From contig NC_071670.1 in assembly GCF_028554725.1 (NCBI RefSeq), positions 35,644,001 to 35,708,000 of the forward strand: a stretch of 64,000 nucleotides of DNA. The letters are read 5' to 3'. This DNA comes from Zeugodacus cucurbitae. Taxonomy: Eukaryota; Arthropoda; Insecta; Diptera; Tephritidae. The translations under genes were made by a program, and so were the position numbers. The notes below the pieces were generated by a model that saw nothing but the letters and a program-made list of their open reading frames with translations, did not search any database and had not been told where the DNA came from. Positions 25,520 to 37,400 of this stretch are shown piece by piece; positions within the stretch are counted from its first letter, which is position 1, and every line of letters starts with the position of its first letter.

Positions 25520-28500
25520 TGATACTGCTATTATTACTACTAATACTACCGATTGAAGTGCTCTCCGCCACCGCTGTTGTTGTTGTTGTTGATTCTGCTA
25601 CGTCTGCAACTGAGGCACTGCCGCCAAAACCAAAGATGGGCATAATCCGCGACCAAAGCGTCGTTGCGGCGAAAACTTCTGTATCTGTCGCCGTGGCCTC
25701 GGTCTCAAAGTCAGGTTCTGCGCTCGATTTTGGAGTCTTGAGCTCGTCGCGCGGTTGCTTACTTGACGTCTCGATGATTTGCGCATTTTCTACTGTTGTG
25801 GATTCGGCGCGTTGATTTGCACTTTCCATTTTAGTCAATGAGAGTGATTGTGCGGTTGTTGTTGTTGCTGTTGTTGGTGTGACGATTTCGCTACTGCTTG
25901 CCGCAGGCGACGAAGACTCGTTCATGGTAGATGCATCAGTCACTTGTTGTGTTGTTGTTGTTGCTGCTGCTGTTGTTGTTGCACCGTCAACGTCTTGTCG
26001 CACCTCAAACGCTGCCGCACCGCTCACGCTCTTGTCCTGTTCTTGCTCTGCCGCGTTTGCGGATTTCTGCACCTCCAAACTGGGCACACTTGCGGCTGAC
26101 AGCGTTGTTGTACTTTGCACTGTTGTCTCCGCAGTTGCTGTTGTCACTGCTGCAGTTTCTGTTGTCTGTGTAGCTGCCATTTTTGTCGCGGTCGCCTGTC
26201 GATTGCCCTTCACCAATTCATTAATCATTTGCAATTCTTGCGCGATATTTACGCCGGCCTCCGCAAGCTCTGCATTTTTATACTTATTGCTGTCATTATC
26301 GATGTCGCTGTTGATGCTGGCCGCGACAACATTCACTAAATCATCGTCGTTGTTGTTAGTGTTGGCACTCCTCGGTACATCACTCACGATCGCGCTGTCG
26401 ACGCTGACACGCGTCGTCGCCTCCTCACCGACAGCAAGCAACTCCGCGGTCTGCGGTACGACTGTGGTGACAACGCTCGAGACTTGTTTGTGTGCGGCGC
26501 TGGTTGTCGATGGCAGCTGGATGGGAGTGATGGCTGCGGCGGCGACGGTGGGTGTGTTGCGAAACCGGTATGTACTCGGCGTGCTGGCTGCCATACCTTG
26601 TGGTGTAATTGAGGCGTGTAGTCTTGCTGGCGCTGCGCCTGCACTGGGTAACGGTTGTACTGTTGTCGTCTCTGCTGTATCGGCGCGCTCTTCGGCTGCA
26701 TGCTGCTGTGTTGTTGTTTCGCTTGTCTCACTCGTTTCGTAAACTATTGTCTTACTTTCCGTTGTTTGATTGTCGCCAGCAACTGTTGTCTCTTCATTGT
26801 TTGCGTCCAACAGCAGAGTAGTTGTGGACGGCGGGACATCTTCCACATCCGTAGCTTTCGATTTTTCAAGCTCCAATTGTTGTTGCTGCGAAATCGCCTC
26901 CAACAGCGAGAGGTTGCTCTCCGCTGCTACGGTGTCACCAACATCTTGCGCCTCTATCACGGTTGTTTCGTCGATTTGAAAGTTTGTAGTGCCCTCAGGT
27001 TCGGTTGTGGTTATGAAACTCGTCTCCTGCGCGTCGGTATTGTTCACTGCAGTCGTCGCATTTTGCGTTGTCACGCTGCGTGGGTGCTCATCTTTGGCCT
27101 CCATTGGCAGCGTTTCTGGTGCATGACCAGCAGCGTGTGTGTTTAAAGTAGTTGCTGTAGTTGTTGTTGCTGCTGTTGCTGTTGTGGTAATGTAAGGCGC
27201 TGCACTGCTCAAGGGCAAGAGCGCATCGGCGCGTAAAAATTGTGTTACGCTCTCTTCTTGTTGTTGCGCTGCCGCCACCAAATCGCCAGCATCCACGCCT
27301 TCACCATCGCTGCGCCTGTCACTGGCTGGCTGTGCAATTACCGTTGTAACCAGGTGTACGCTGCTGTCATCCTTGAAAAGTGATATGCGCTGCGGTTCAA
27401 GGTCACCAGCATGACCGCTCACCGCCGTTTTTGCGGTGGTGCCCGCGCCCACGGCAGGCAATATAATCGCATCGATATCGCCGACTTCGAATGTCGACAC
27501 ATTGCTGCCGGCCACAGACAAATCAGCCAGCACTTGAGTGCCATTCACTGCGCGAATATTGTGGTCCGTGGTGTTGGCATTACTCCCCGCCGCCGTCGCT
27601 ACTGTTGCATTGCTTTCGCTCTCATGCCGTTGAAAAAATCCTTGCACTGCATCCAAAAATTGTGTTGAGTTGAAAAATGCCGCGCCAGCATCATTGTCAT
27701 TGCCGACCACGCCAACGCGCTCACCTTCCGAACCATTCGAGGCCAGCAATTCCGTCAATGGCCGCGCGCCACCACTGCCCTCCATCGCGCCACTGCTAAT
27801 ATCCGCTTCATAATCATTGGTTGGAAATTTTTGCTCAAACAGATTGAATTTCAACGGCTCATCACGCGCCGGCGGCTGCTGTGTATTGCTCGCGCCCACC
27901 ACAAAGCCACCGTTGTAGGGCTGCGGCGCTTCGTACATCATTACCGGTTCGCCTTCACCCAAACCCAGATCGTACTCCTCGTCACCGTAATCGATTTCGT
28001 AGGCATTGTCGTTGCCCGTTGCGCCCGTACCGCCCGCATCGCTACCGCCAAACAAGCCCAACACCTGCTGTGTCAACAAGTCGCTCTGATTGATGTTCAC
28101 GGTTGGTATGCAGCGTGACTGGAAGAGCTGATGGCCGGGCGGACAGTCGCGGAACGGCAGCGAAAATATCGATTTCGGTGTGACTTTACGCGATTTCTCC
28201 AATTGCTTCTGTTCGGGCGGCAACATGAGCCACGCCTGCCAGGCCAGATTTTCAGCGGTTCCCTCGATGGGCTTCGAGGTGATCGGCAACGCCTCGACGG
28301 CCCCCGACCAATGTTGCGGCGACAAGCGCAACGGTTGCAAGGGCGGTGGCAAGGCGCAGACGAGCACCAACACCTGCAAAGCGGCCAGGCTACAGCGTCG
28401 TAGTGTTGTTGCAGCGCGCCTAGCCCTCGTCGTTGTGGTGGTCATCGTATGTGACGTCGTGTGTTTTTGCTTCAGACCAGCTGCTGTTGTTGTGGTGGTC

Positions 28501-28616
28501 GTTAAATTCGCTGTTTTCGTGTGCTGTTGCATTGCTCTTGACTTAGATCCGTTACATGTAGGTGTAGTTGTTATTACTCTGGTTATTTTTGCTGTTGCCT
28601 GTATTCTCGTAATCAT
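25098..28616 (-). CDS. Large secreted Ser/Thr-rich protein (Folded gastrulation-like candidate)
   Basis: An uninterrupted 1172-codon frame. The first ATG is at 28616, but Met29 and Met58 are alternatives. Met58 would place a basic stretch directly before the hydrophobic core LAALQVLVLVCA (residues 77-88), giving a normal signal peptide, so I favour it. Residues about 124-187 form the only compact block: AWQAWL..., KVTPKSIFSLPFRDCPPG (C158) ...SRCIPTVNI (C169) ...LLTQQVLGLF. The rest is disordered and rich in Thr, Ala, Ser and Val, with at least a dozen N-glycosylation sequons, a poly-Ser run near 1035-1046 followed by poly-Asn, a WSRIMPIFGFGG patch near 985-1000, and a Trp-rich tail (YWWLPANWRLN...LLFRLWSAFP). 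A Thr/Ser-rich secreted ligand with a short N-terminal conserved block fits what I know of insect Folded gastrulation, a GPCR ligand driving apical constriction. That is inference from memory. CDS certain, identity weak. Confidence 0.92.
25440..25520. repeat. TAC/GTA triplet repeat inside the coding region
   Basis: About 35 bases of TAC repeats (AGT on the coding strand) encode the poly-Ser run, and adjacent GTT/ATT triplets encode poly-Asn. The copy number is likely variable between individuals. Confidence 0.85.
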
Positions 28617-28739
28617 GGCATGTGTTCGTTGTGTGCGGTGTCGCTATAATTTCACGTTGTTGCTGTTGTAGCACATTTAAATATCTTATATATTGCGGCA
28701 GCGTCGCTCAACTTGTTGTTGTTCTTGTTAATGTGGTTT

Positions 28740-28775
28740 CTTGAAAGTTGCTTGATCTGCAATTGTAAAAGACAA
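28740..28775 (-). other. 3' splice site for a spliced 5' leader of the large gene
   Basis: On the minus strand CTTTTACAATTGCAG ends at 28757 and is followed by ATCAAGCAACTTTCAAG, about 140 bases upstream of the first ATG at 28616. The pyrimidine tract and CAG fit a fly acceptor. It implies at least one noncoding leader exon further upstream (higher coordinates), which I could not place. Confidence 0.45.
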
Positions 28776-29284
28776 AATTGGTAGCAGTTAGTACTGGATT
28801 ATTTATAGTAATTATTTGCTTTATTGCCATTTAATTTGCTCGATGGAAATCTTAATTTAACTCTGGCTTAAAGGTGTAGCTTGCATTCTTGAGTAATCAA
28901 TGCTTATGAGATACTAACAGGTATTTTAACTGAGTGGGTTTATTATAAACGGCAGCTAGTTGAACTAAATTATATAAATTTTTGAATATTGCTCGCTTTA
29001 ATTAAGGTAACTGCGCTTATAGTGGCGCTAATTAAGTCAATGCTTACGGTGCAGGTAAGCTCATATTGGTTTAACCTTTCTCATTCCCTTATTTTATTTA
29101 TTTATAGAAATTTTAAAGGGAAATTTTATTGAAATTTTTTAAGTAAATTTAAGCTCAATTAAGTCTAAATTACGAAGTTATTTAGTAAAAACGTTGCTCA
29201 ATTCGGAAAAAATATCGTTTTCTGATCGAATTTGATTAGATTCACCTCAGGCAGGTTAAAATTTAGACTACGGTGTACCAAACC

Positions 29285-29605
29285 ATTAATTGAATAAATT
29301 AACTAATTTACTAAATTTACTAATTGACTAAATTAAAAAATAGGTTTACAAACATGATGTTCCAGACATCCTTTTACTTAAGTATCATATATATACTAAT
29401 GGTGTATTAATTGACCAAATTAAGGTCAAACAGTGTCTTCTTAGTAAAGAATTAGACTCGATAGCTTTTTAAAATGCTAATTGACTAAACTAACTAACTA
29501 ATTGACTAAGTTAAAAATATATTTATATTAAAATCTTGTGACGACATTTCACACTTCCTTTTAATTGAGTAAATTAACAAATGGTCCACTAATTGACTAA
29601 ATTAA
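29285..29605. repeat. Degenerate TAATTGACTAAATTA repeats
   Basis: The phrase TTGACTAAATTA or a close variant occurs about six times between 29285 and 29605, irregularly spaced and mixed with ACTAATTTACTAAATT. The same phrase occurs at 59996 (AATTGACTAAATTA), so it may be a dispersed family. These are AT-rich sites of the kind homeodomain proteins bind, but no function is shown. Confidence 0.6.
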
Positions 29606-31009
29606 GGTTAATCAGTATACTTTTTGTGGAGAATAATACTTGATTGATACTTGACAGCTTTTCAAATCGAATAGAAGGTAACCTAAGACTATAGGCCAAA
29701 CTTACGCTTACCACCGCACTTGCAGCTTTAGAGCTTAGAGAAACACACATTCTATTTGACTATTCGACTTAGTTGTAAAAATATAATTTTTATACCAGCT
29801 TCCCTAACCCAGTTGCATCCGAAGTGTACATTAGTATAACCAAACGGTACATAACGTTTCTATTAAGCCAAACACAGCTGTATATTTGCTTTATAATTTG
29901 GTCTAGTCAACTAAAAGCAGCTGTTATACTTTTTTTCTGTCTGTTTTTCTATCTTTCTTATTTTTATTGTTTCAGTCTTTTGTGAGATACAAAAGACATA
30001 GGAAATACAGTTGCTACAAAAACAATGAAAAAGTTAACAAGAAACGGTAAATTTTCATCAGCAACGTCAACAGTTGTCAGCCAGCGACTTGAAATGCTTT
30101 TCGAACCGTTCTTGAAGTACATTTCTATATATGTACGTATGTAAATAATATAGAGTAAACACAAGAGAAACATTGGATGTGTATTTTTGGTAGTAAAACG
30201 CAACAGGAAATGATATAAGTTTGGTTTTATGCTTTGAGAAGACACTTCAGTGGTTAAGTAACTTTCTTTTCATATGTTTCTTCAAAGCTATTTCGTAATT
30301 TTATTTTCCCATAAACCCAGTAGTTAAATAAACTAAAAAATAAATGTGGGATGAAACCAAGCTTAATAGGCAGATTCAGTTTAAAAATAGACTAGTATGT
30401 ATCATACTAGTTCAAAAATGAATTAAGGTCACTAGTTTTGTCTTCAATATAGAGAGTATTAAGAAAACTAAACTCACTACAATAGAATAATCGCTTTATT
30501 ATTTGTGCAAATCGGTTCTATTCGGAAATACTTCTGTTTTATACCGCAAAGTACCAGTTTTGGCTTAGAATAAATCTGACCAATGCATGGTTTACAGGTT
30601 TTAATATGTTTGCATGTATGTACAAATGTTGAAATGTATATTTTCAACTTTTATTTTACTCTCTGCAATGTCAGCAATTCAAATTCAAAATTCTGAGAAT
30701 GTCAAAAGCTCATCTTTTACCACTGACAAAGGCGCATCAACACTGCTGCCATCAGTTGCAGCACCGTCACCACCACTCTTCTGCACTAGCTGTCAGCAGC
30801 TGTGGCTCGATTATGCAAGCCCGTTCTGCTAAATGCAATGTTGTTGAACTTGTTGATCACATAACGGTTGTTGTTAACTTATATATATTTGTATGTTTGT
30901 ATGTATTTGTGGACGCATGTGTAAATTAAACAATTTTCGGGCTGTCAAACAATAAAAGTGGTAAGTTTTGGAACGGATGTGTGAATACAGAGGGAAAAGT
31001 AATTTTTAG

Positions 31010-31760
31010 TAGAAAAATTTATTATTTAATTTAAGGTAAACATATAAATTCTGTATGAAGAAAAAATTATTTAAGATTATTTAGTTTTATATAAAAAAAT
31101 TTAAAATAACACGAAATTAAAAAAAATAAAAAAAAATATTTTTTGTTAGTATTTATTTGATTTGAAAAATATAATTTTATTTCATAAAAATTATAAATCA
31201 GAAATGTTTCTTTTAAAAGTATTTTATTTAAAAAATCTATATAATTTATTAAAAAATACTATTAAATTGATTTTCATTTTTGTACCTTACTTAACCTTTT
31301 ATGAAACGAATAATTTTTTTATTCAATATAATTTTTTATTATACCTTTTTATTTTTATATATTTTATTATTTAGTTGAAAAAAAAAAATAAAAAACATAA
31401 ATAGTTATTATTATGTTTTAATCATCATTGACTTTTCTTTATTTATAAAATTATAAGAAGAAATAATTTTATAATTTATAAAAAAAAATTTAAATTTTTT
31501 AGTAAAAAAATAAATTCTTTTATTTATCATTAAAGAAACTATAATGAAGCAAAATTAATTTTTTTACAAAAAAATCCTTTAAAAGATACTATTTTATTAA
31601 ACACATATTATAAGTCAGAGATATTTATTAATAAATTTTAAAAAAGGTTATAAAAAGGTTTAATTATAAACAATAAAATTTAATTAAAAAAGATTTTTTT
31701 TTTAAATTTTTTTATTAAAAATATTTTGTTGCTTTTTTTTTTGTTAAATTAAGATAACAC
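31010..31760. other. Extremely AT-rich block
   Basis: About 750 bases are almost pure A and T with many runs of 6-9 A or T and hardly any G or C. It is sharply bounded on the right near 31760 where composition returns to normal. I see no inverted ends or ORF of substance. It could be an old element, a matrix-attachment-like region, or mutational drift. Confidence 0.7.
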
Positions 31761-32156
31761 AATCGCCTGCCATTTAAACCGCGGCACATCGCTCAAACTA
31801 TTATTTATTAATTTAAAAATTGAATCGCAAAACGTTGATAATTGAATTAAATTGCAAATAGTCAGCTAAATAAATCATCAAAACGTGTACCCACACAACG
31901 AGAGTATGGTCTAACAAAGAATCGCACTGCACTCGTAATGGCTGGTGCAAGAAAAAGTTTAATTAAAGCTGCAACTGGCGATTTGCAATGCCATTCATTT
32001 GGATTTCAATAAAAAAAATCCCACACGTGGAAATCGCCATATATCATGCAATTATTTTAGATATGTGTATGTGTGTGTTTGCTGGGAAAATCAACTGCGG
32101 AGGCGATCATTAACACCGGTGTCTAAATGGAAATGCAGTCACGCGTACAATCAGCA

Positions 32157-32300
32157 AGTCAGTCAGTCAGTCAGTCAGTCGGTCAGTCAGCTCGTCTGAA
32201 TTGGTTAGACAGTTAACTGTCATTTCGGGCATTTGCCGTGTGTCAGCAAAGCGAGAATTCAGTTAGTCCGTCAGGCAGTCAATCAGCCAGTCAGTCAATT
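32157..32300. repeat. CAGT tetranucleotide arrays
   Basis: A run of CAGT/GTCA repeats lies at 32157-32190, a looser cluster (CAGGCAGTCAATCAGCCAGT and neighbours) at 32261-32300, and a third similar cluster at 32896-32936. They are simple tandem repeats in the upstream region of the large minus-strand gene. Confidence 0.8.
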
Positions 32301-34073
32301 AATCAATTATGGGCACAACAACACATACCTGTGTACACATGTTTATAAACATTTAATCATTCTTTGTCAATTTAATTGAAATGACATTAGCGTTATTAAA
32401 CCGCAGCAACAGTGGATGTGCTGTTGTTGCCGCCGCGGCAATAAACACCGCAGACCAACTAAACCACAAGAGCAACAGCGGCGAATTTACAGCGCTCAAA
32501 ATACATATTCGTAGTAAAACAAGAGAAAAATTAAACAAAAAACTGCAATTCACACGAACAACACAAACAAAAACAAACAAATAGGATATATGTATTTATA
32601 TATAGAAGTTGTGTCTGTGCATCTATGAACTGCCAAAGCTGCTGCTGCTGTTGCTGCCACCGCAATCATCTGTTGATGACAAGCGCACACTCACTCATCA
32701 ATGCACCACAAACGAAAAGTTTTGCGCGAAAAACCGCAGTCACCAAGCTGCTGTCGGTGCCGCCGCGTCACTAGCAGCGCGTCTCCCACCCTCAGCGCGG
32801 CGTGTGCGCTTGTGCGACCAGCAACTCGCTTATTTGCACGTCAAATCATTTCATGCCGTCAGCTTTTCGCATTCGTTTGCATTAACTTTGGATGTCAGTA
32901 AGTCAGTCAGGCAGTCAGCCAGTTGGGCAGTCGTCATCGTCATCGCCATCAGAGGCTGTGGATGCTGCTGCACCTGCGCGCGGTGTGACAAGCGGCATTG
33001 AGCGCTGAATTGCTTTTGGGATTTACATTTGTTGCTGAGATTGCTTATACAATTTGTTGTTGTTTCATTTTTGTTTTTGCTTTTTTGCGTACTTAACTCC
33101 CTGTGTTCCTCTTATGCAGTCATCGCTGCCTTTGCTCCTCGCCTGTCAATCCGGCTTTTAGCCGATTACATAATTTGCAGCTAAATTTTTTGCAACTCCC
33201 TGGCAAATGTTGCTTTTCGCGGATTAATTTCGCATTAATGTGCATTTCGCTGGCACAAATGCGCTTGCCATCTTATTTTGTTTTTACTTTGACGTTTTTA
33301 AGGTTTTAGGTTTTGGTAAAAAATGTACTTGTTGCCTTTTTCAAATTAAGTCAAATTTGTATTGCCAGATTGAAGAAATAATTTCATATAAACGCGAACT
33401 ATCTTATGGGTTTATATTTGGTATATTCATGAAAAAATATTTTCTTTTAAGCTCAAATCTGTTTTATAAGAAGAGAAAGTTATTAAATTGTCATGGATTT
33501 TTTTTTGGAGTTCCCTTCAAGAGACCCGAGTAATATTTGTATTATATATCACTCATAAAAATCTCCAGCTCAGGTCTTTAAATCTACATATATGTATATA
33601 TATGTTCCAAAACTAAAACTATTATACTTGGTTTCCGGTAGATGACGCGTCATGTCATAAGCAGCTGTCAAATCACCGTTTTTAGACTTTTTGTATAGCT
33701 AGTAACTTAATCACCAGTGAATCAATAATAAAAATTCTCAAAAACATTAATTTTGATATTGTTTGGAATTTTCAAAAATAAATTACTTCAGGACCAATCT
33801 GTATGGCAAATTATTCATAAAAAAATGCCGAACATTTTTTGAAGCTCTGTGTGGTCGTCACCATTGATTTACATCCTTTCTTTATATTTCCAAAACTTTT
33901 TCATGAAAAAAAAAATATTAAAAAAATATTTAAAATCTCAGGTTTCATATTCTATAATAATTAGCAACAAAATTAAAAACAAACAAAAATATAAAAGTTT
34001 CTGGAATACTTTTTGAAATACAATTAAAGAAAAATACTAAACTTTAAATATTTTAAATTTTTTTGAAGAAAAT

Positions 34074-34423
34074 TATAAATTCCAACTTTAATTTCTCGCT
34101 GTGTACAGCTAAACTGCTGATGCGACAATGACATTCAACTTGCTGATAATGATTCTAATGCTTGCAACAAATGCACACATCCACTGTGCACCTGTTTCTT
34201 TGGCCCGCCAAGACAGATAAGTGTGCACCTAAGTTGCATAAGTTTTATCAAAGTACACAAGACCGTGAAATGGAAGGGAATTAATCGCGTTAGACAACAG
34301 CACCATGTAAGACCAGTGGCAGCAATGTTAATGACGTTGCGCATGCTCCCAAGGAATGCCATCTACACCAACGAATTAGAGTTTATAAAGCGTGCAGTGA
34401 CCGATAAAAACCGAAAGAATTAA
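34074..34423 (+). CDS. Candidate small secreted peptide gene, possibly frameshifted
   Basis: A TATAAAT box (34074-34080) stands 54 bases before an ATG (34128) in good context (GACAATG). This opens MTFNLLIMILMLATNAHIHC, a clean signal peptide, and then reads to TAA at 34218-34220 (30 residues). A second plus frame is open without stops from 34121 to its TAA at 34421-34423. It reads Cys-rich at first (NACNKCTHPLCTC) and then basic (RVRQQHHVRPVAAMLMTLRM, ...ELEFIKRAVTDKNRKN), with a KR-like dibasic site. A single indel or an unseen intron could link signal peptide and basic tail into a roughly 100-residue precursor. The minus strand is also open here (34135-34362), so GC-rich chance openness is a real alternative. 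No family recognised. Confidence 0.3.
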
Positions 34424-37400
34424 TAATTTGTTGTTGCTAAGTGGTGGTAAGAAAGCGTAGCGCGGTAGTTGGTTGCAGTTATTCATTTATTTTTGTTTTT
34501 GTTTTTGTTCTTTCCGTACAATTCCTCTTGGCTGATAAGCGCGACAAGCGTAGCAATAATTTCAGTAATTATTACTATTATCAACGCCGAAAGCTATGCA
34601 TATCTGTGTGTGTGTGAGTTTGTATATATTTGTTATTTATGTTAATCAGATTACACCGCGTCTCGGCATGCTCGGCCAGGCGGTCTATTGATAAATGGTA
34701 TTCCCTGTGTGGTCATTGCTATTGCAGTTTATGCCACACAAGCGATAATATTAAAGCAACGAAATCGTGCATTGAACTCAAATGTTATATAATAGATGTC
34801 CAAAAAAGTGGAAAAATATAACAAAAAAATAAAGAAAAAAAACATAATATTAAAAAAAATATTAAAAAATGTTAAAGCGTTAAACCAAAACAATTAAAAA
34901 TAATAATTTTAATTAAAAAATAAATAAAACATTGAATACAAAATTTGTAAATAAAAATAAAAAAATTAAAATAATTTTTTTTTAATATTTCGGTTAAATA
35001 AAAATAGTAAAAATATTTGCTCCAATTATGAGTAGAAAAACACACCCAATAATGTATTTATACTCAAACATCTACTCAGCTAATTGCTGACTGTCGGTCG
35101 CATACTTGAAAATTCAATTATTAATGAAATCATTCATCCACGAGGCTATTTCAAATGCATTCTTACACGCCATTTCCACTTAATACAAGCAAAAAACGCC
35201 TGAGACACATGCCTTTGTGGCATATTTTTGTATTTTAGACAACACAAACACATTTTCTTACATATCTATAAGTATTTAGCACAAACAAATACAGTATATA
35301 TAATAATCACTTTGAAAAATCTCAACCTTGTGCACTAATTACCGAATTTCAAGCGCTTTGAAGTGTGATTAAAGCGCTTAAATCTTCGCGCGCCACATTT
35401 ATCTTGCTAATTTATTCGTAATGTACCCACATAATTATCTGAAAAATGCCTGGGTGTTCTGTTTGTTTCACTCAAGATAATTTAAAATTAAATCATAAAC
35501 ATGCAAGTGCGCATAAATCGATCAGTTGTGATAACCGAGTAAAAAATTGTGGCGAGTGTGTTAGAGATATTTTAATTAAAATTGATGGTTCTTCTGGAAA
35601 TAATTAAAAATTTCTGCTTAAAAGTATTTCTGGATATTTTTGCCATTTGAACTCTACAGTTGTCAGTGTGAGCCAAAATTTTATCAAGTAATCAGCAAAA
35701 AACTCACTAAACATGCAATTTATAGGCCGTATTGAAGTTGTTGACAAAAAAGTAATGATTACTTGAGGACATAATGTTTTAGGTCGCAATCAAAAAGTAA
35801 TAGTCAAACAAGTAATGATTACTTCATGAAACATGAAATTTAGGTCGTAATTAAAATATTTGACAAAGAAGTAATAAAGTAATCATAATGAAATTTAAAT
35901 CGTAATTCGACAAAAAAGTAATGATTACTGCACTAATTTTAAAATTAAGGTCGTACTTAAGGTAGTTGACAAACAAGTAATCATTACTTCATTAATTATG
36001 GTATTTAGATTAATTTAGATTACTATCTCAATTCTGATTTTCATTGCATAAACTTTTCAAAGAGTTTTTTAAGGAAACTTACATTAAATTCTAGGTATTA
36101 CGCTAATTACATAATCATTATATTGTACTAATTGTAATTTTATATTACATTGATAAAGCAAAATTGTACTTCTTAGTAAACCCTTATAAAACACCATTGC
36201 TATCACGGTTTTGATTCTAGTTTTCTTGTAGAATATGATAATTAGAAATGTATGTCCCATACCCATATTTGATGCATTTGGCAGCAAATAATTTTCATTT
36301 AAATCTTTTTTCATTAATTATAAACCAAAATTGGTCATATTAATTCATTTTAAAATTTTTAAGAATTTCTTTTTTTTCTTTACATATCTTTTGCTTTCTA
36401 AGCTTTGTTTTTTTCCTAAAAATATATGTTATGTATCTTGTATAGAACATATTTTAAATCTCGTTTAACGTTTTCCATTAAAATAATTTGTTTGCTGAAA
36501 ACCAAATCAAGTATTTGAATGATTTAAATAATTTTTAGATGATATAAATGCTGCAAAGGCAATGCAATTTCAATAATTGTACTTCTATTCAACAATTTTC
36601 AACATTTTTATAATTAAAAAGTATCAAATATGCATATTAGGGCGATACTTAAAATGTGTTGCGTTACCATGAACTTTGAAAAATAGTCAAAAATATTTTT
36701 TATAAATTATAATTTCCCTTGCAGAAAGATTAGTGGCATTCCAGATGTGTTAAATATCAAATAAATCTCAAATCTGCTTAGACGTCATAAATTTGTATGG
36801 AAATCTATGACTTTGACTTGAGAGATGGCTAACCAACTTTCACGTCGCTTGTAGTAAGGACGATTTTTATTGAGGTTTAAATTAGAAAAATATTATATTT
36901 TTTTTAGAAGTCCTCAAAGAGCAATAAAAATTGTGTTCACTATTAGATCCTACAATTTTCTCCCATCGGCACCAGAAATGTAGATTTAATATTTAATATC
37001 CTGTATTTTCACCTATAGTATAGTATAGTATTTAATTCAAATTATAATTATTTTTTTTACTTTAGAACGTCCCTAGTGATTATATGACATACATATATGT
37101 GATAATAATAATAATTTCAACTATATCTCGCTTCGACAAGTCAAAATGCATTGTGCAAGTCACATATCTACATAATATACAACTTCAACACATATGTATA
37201 CACAATGCACTGGAATGCACTTTTAATATATTGTAACATTGTTAGAGACATAACAACAACAAGTTGTTAGTTGCACCGCCTCCAACTGTGCAACGTGTAA
37301 GAGAAATTCTCGTAACCGAGCCTCAAATCAAATAAACAAAATCATGCATTTACATGAAAATAGAAATTGAATGAAACGTAGAATGCAATAAAAATCAAAT

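Larger units (their letters stand above)
28776..34073. other. Noncoding upstream DNA with repeats and AT-rich blocks
   Basis: No supported gene. Positions 29285-29605 hold many variants of TAATTGACTAAATTA. About 31010-31760 is extremely AT-rich (long A and T runs). 32157-32300 and 32896-32936 carry CAGT arrays. 32380-33260 is GC-richer with CAG/CTG triplets; its 130-codon plus frame (32609-33001) is Leu/Ala/Cys low complexity and is not called. A 12-bp palindrome ATGACGCGTCAT sits at 33642-33653. This may be the regulatory upstream region or a leader intron of the large gene. Confidence 0.5.

Noticed and set aside
25879..26742. 287-codon plus-strand frame opposite the large gene, and several shorter plus frames at 25369-28671
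   Set aside because: Mirror of Thr/Ala-rich codons: poly-Val/Ala/Cys/Leu composition follows from GTT/GCT/TGT triplets antisense to the real coding frame. No signal, domain or promoter.
32609..33001. 130-codon plus frame
   Set aside because: Leu/Ala/Cys/Ser low complexity over CTG/CAG triplets and CAGT repeats; another plus frame is also open over part of it.
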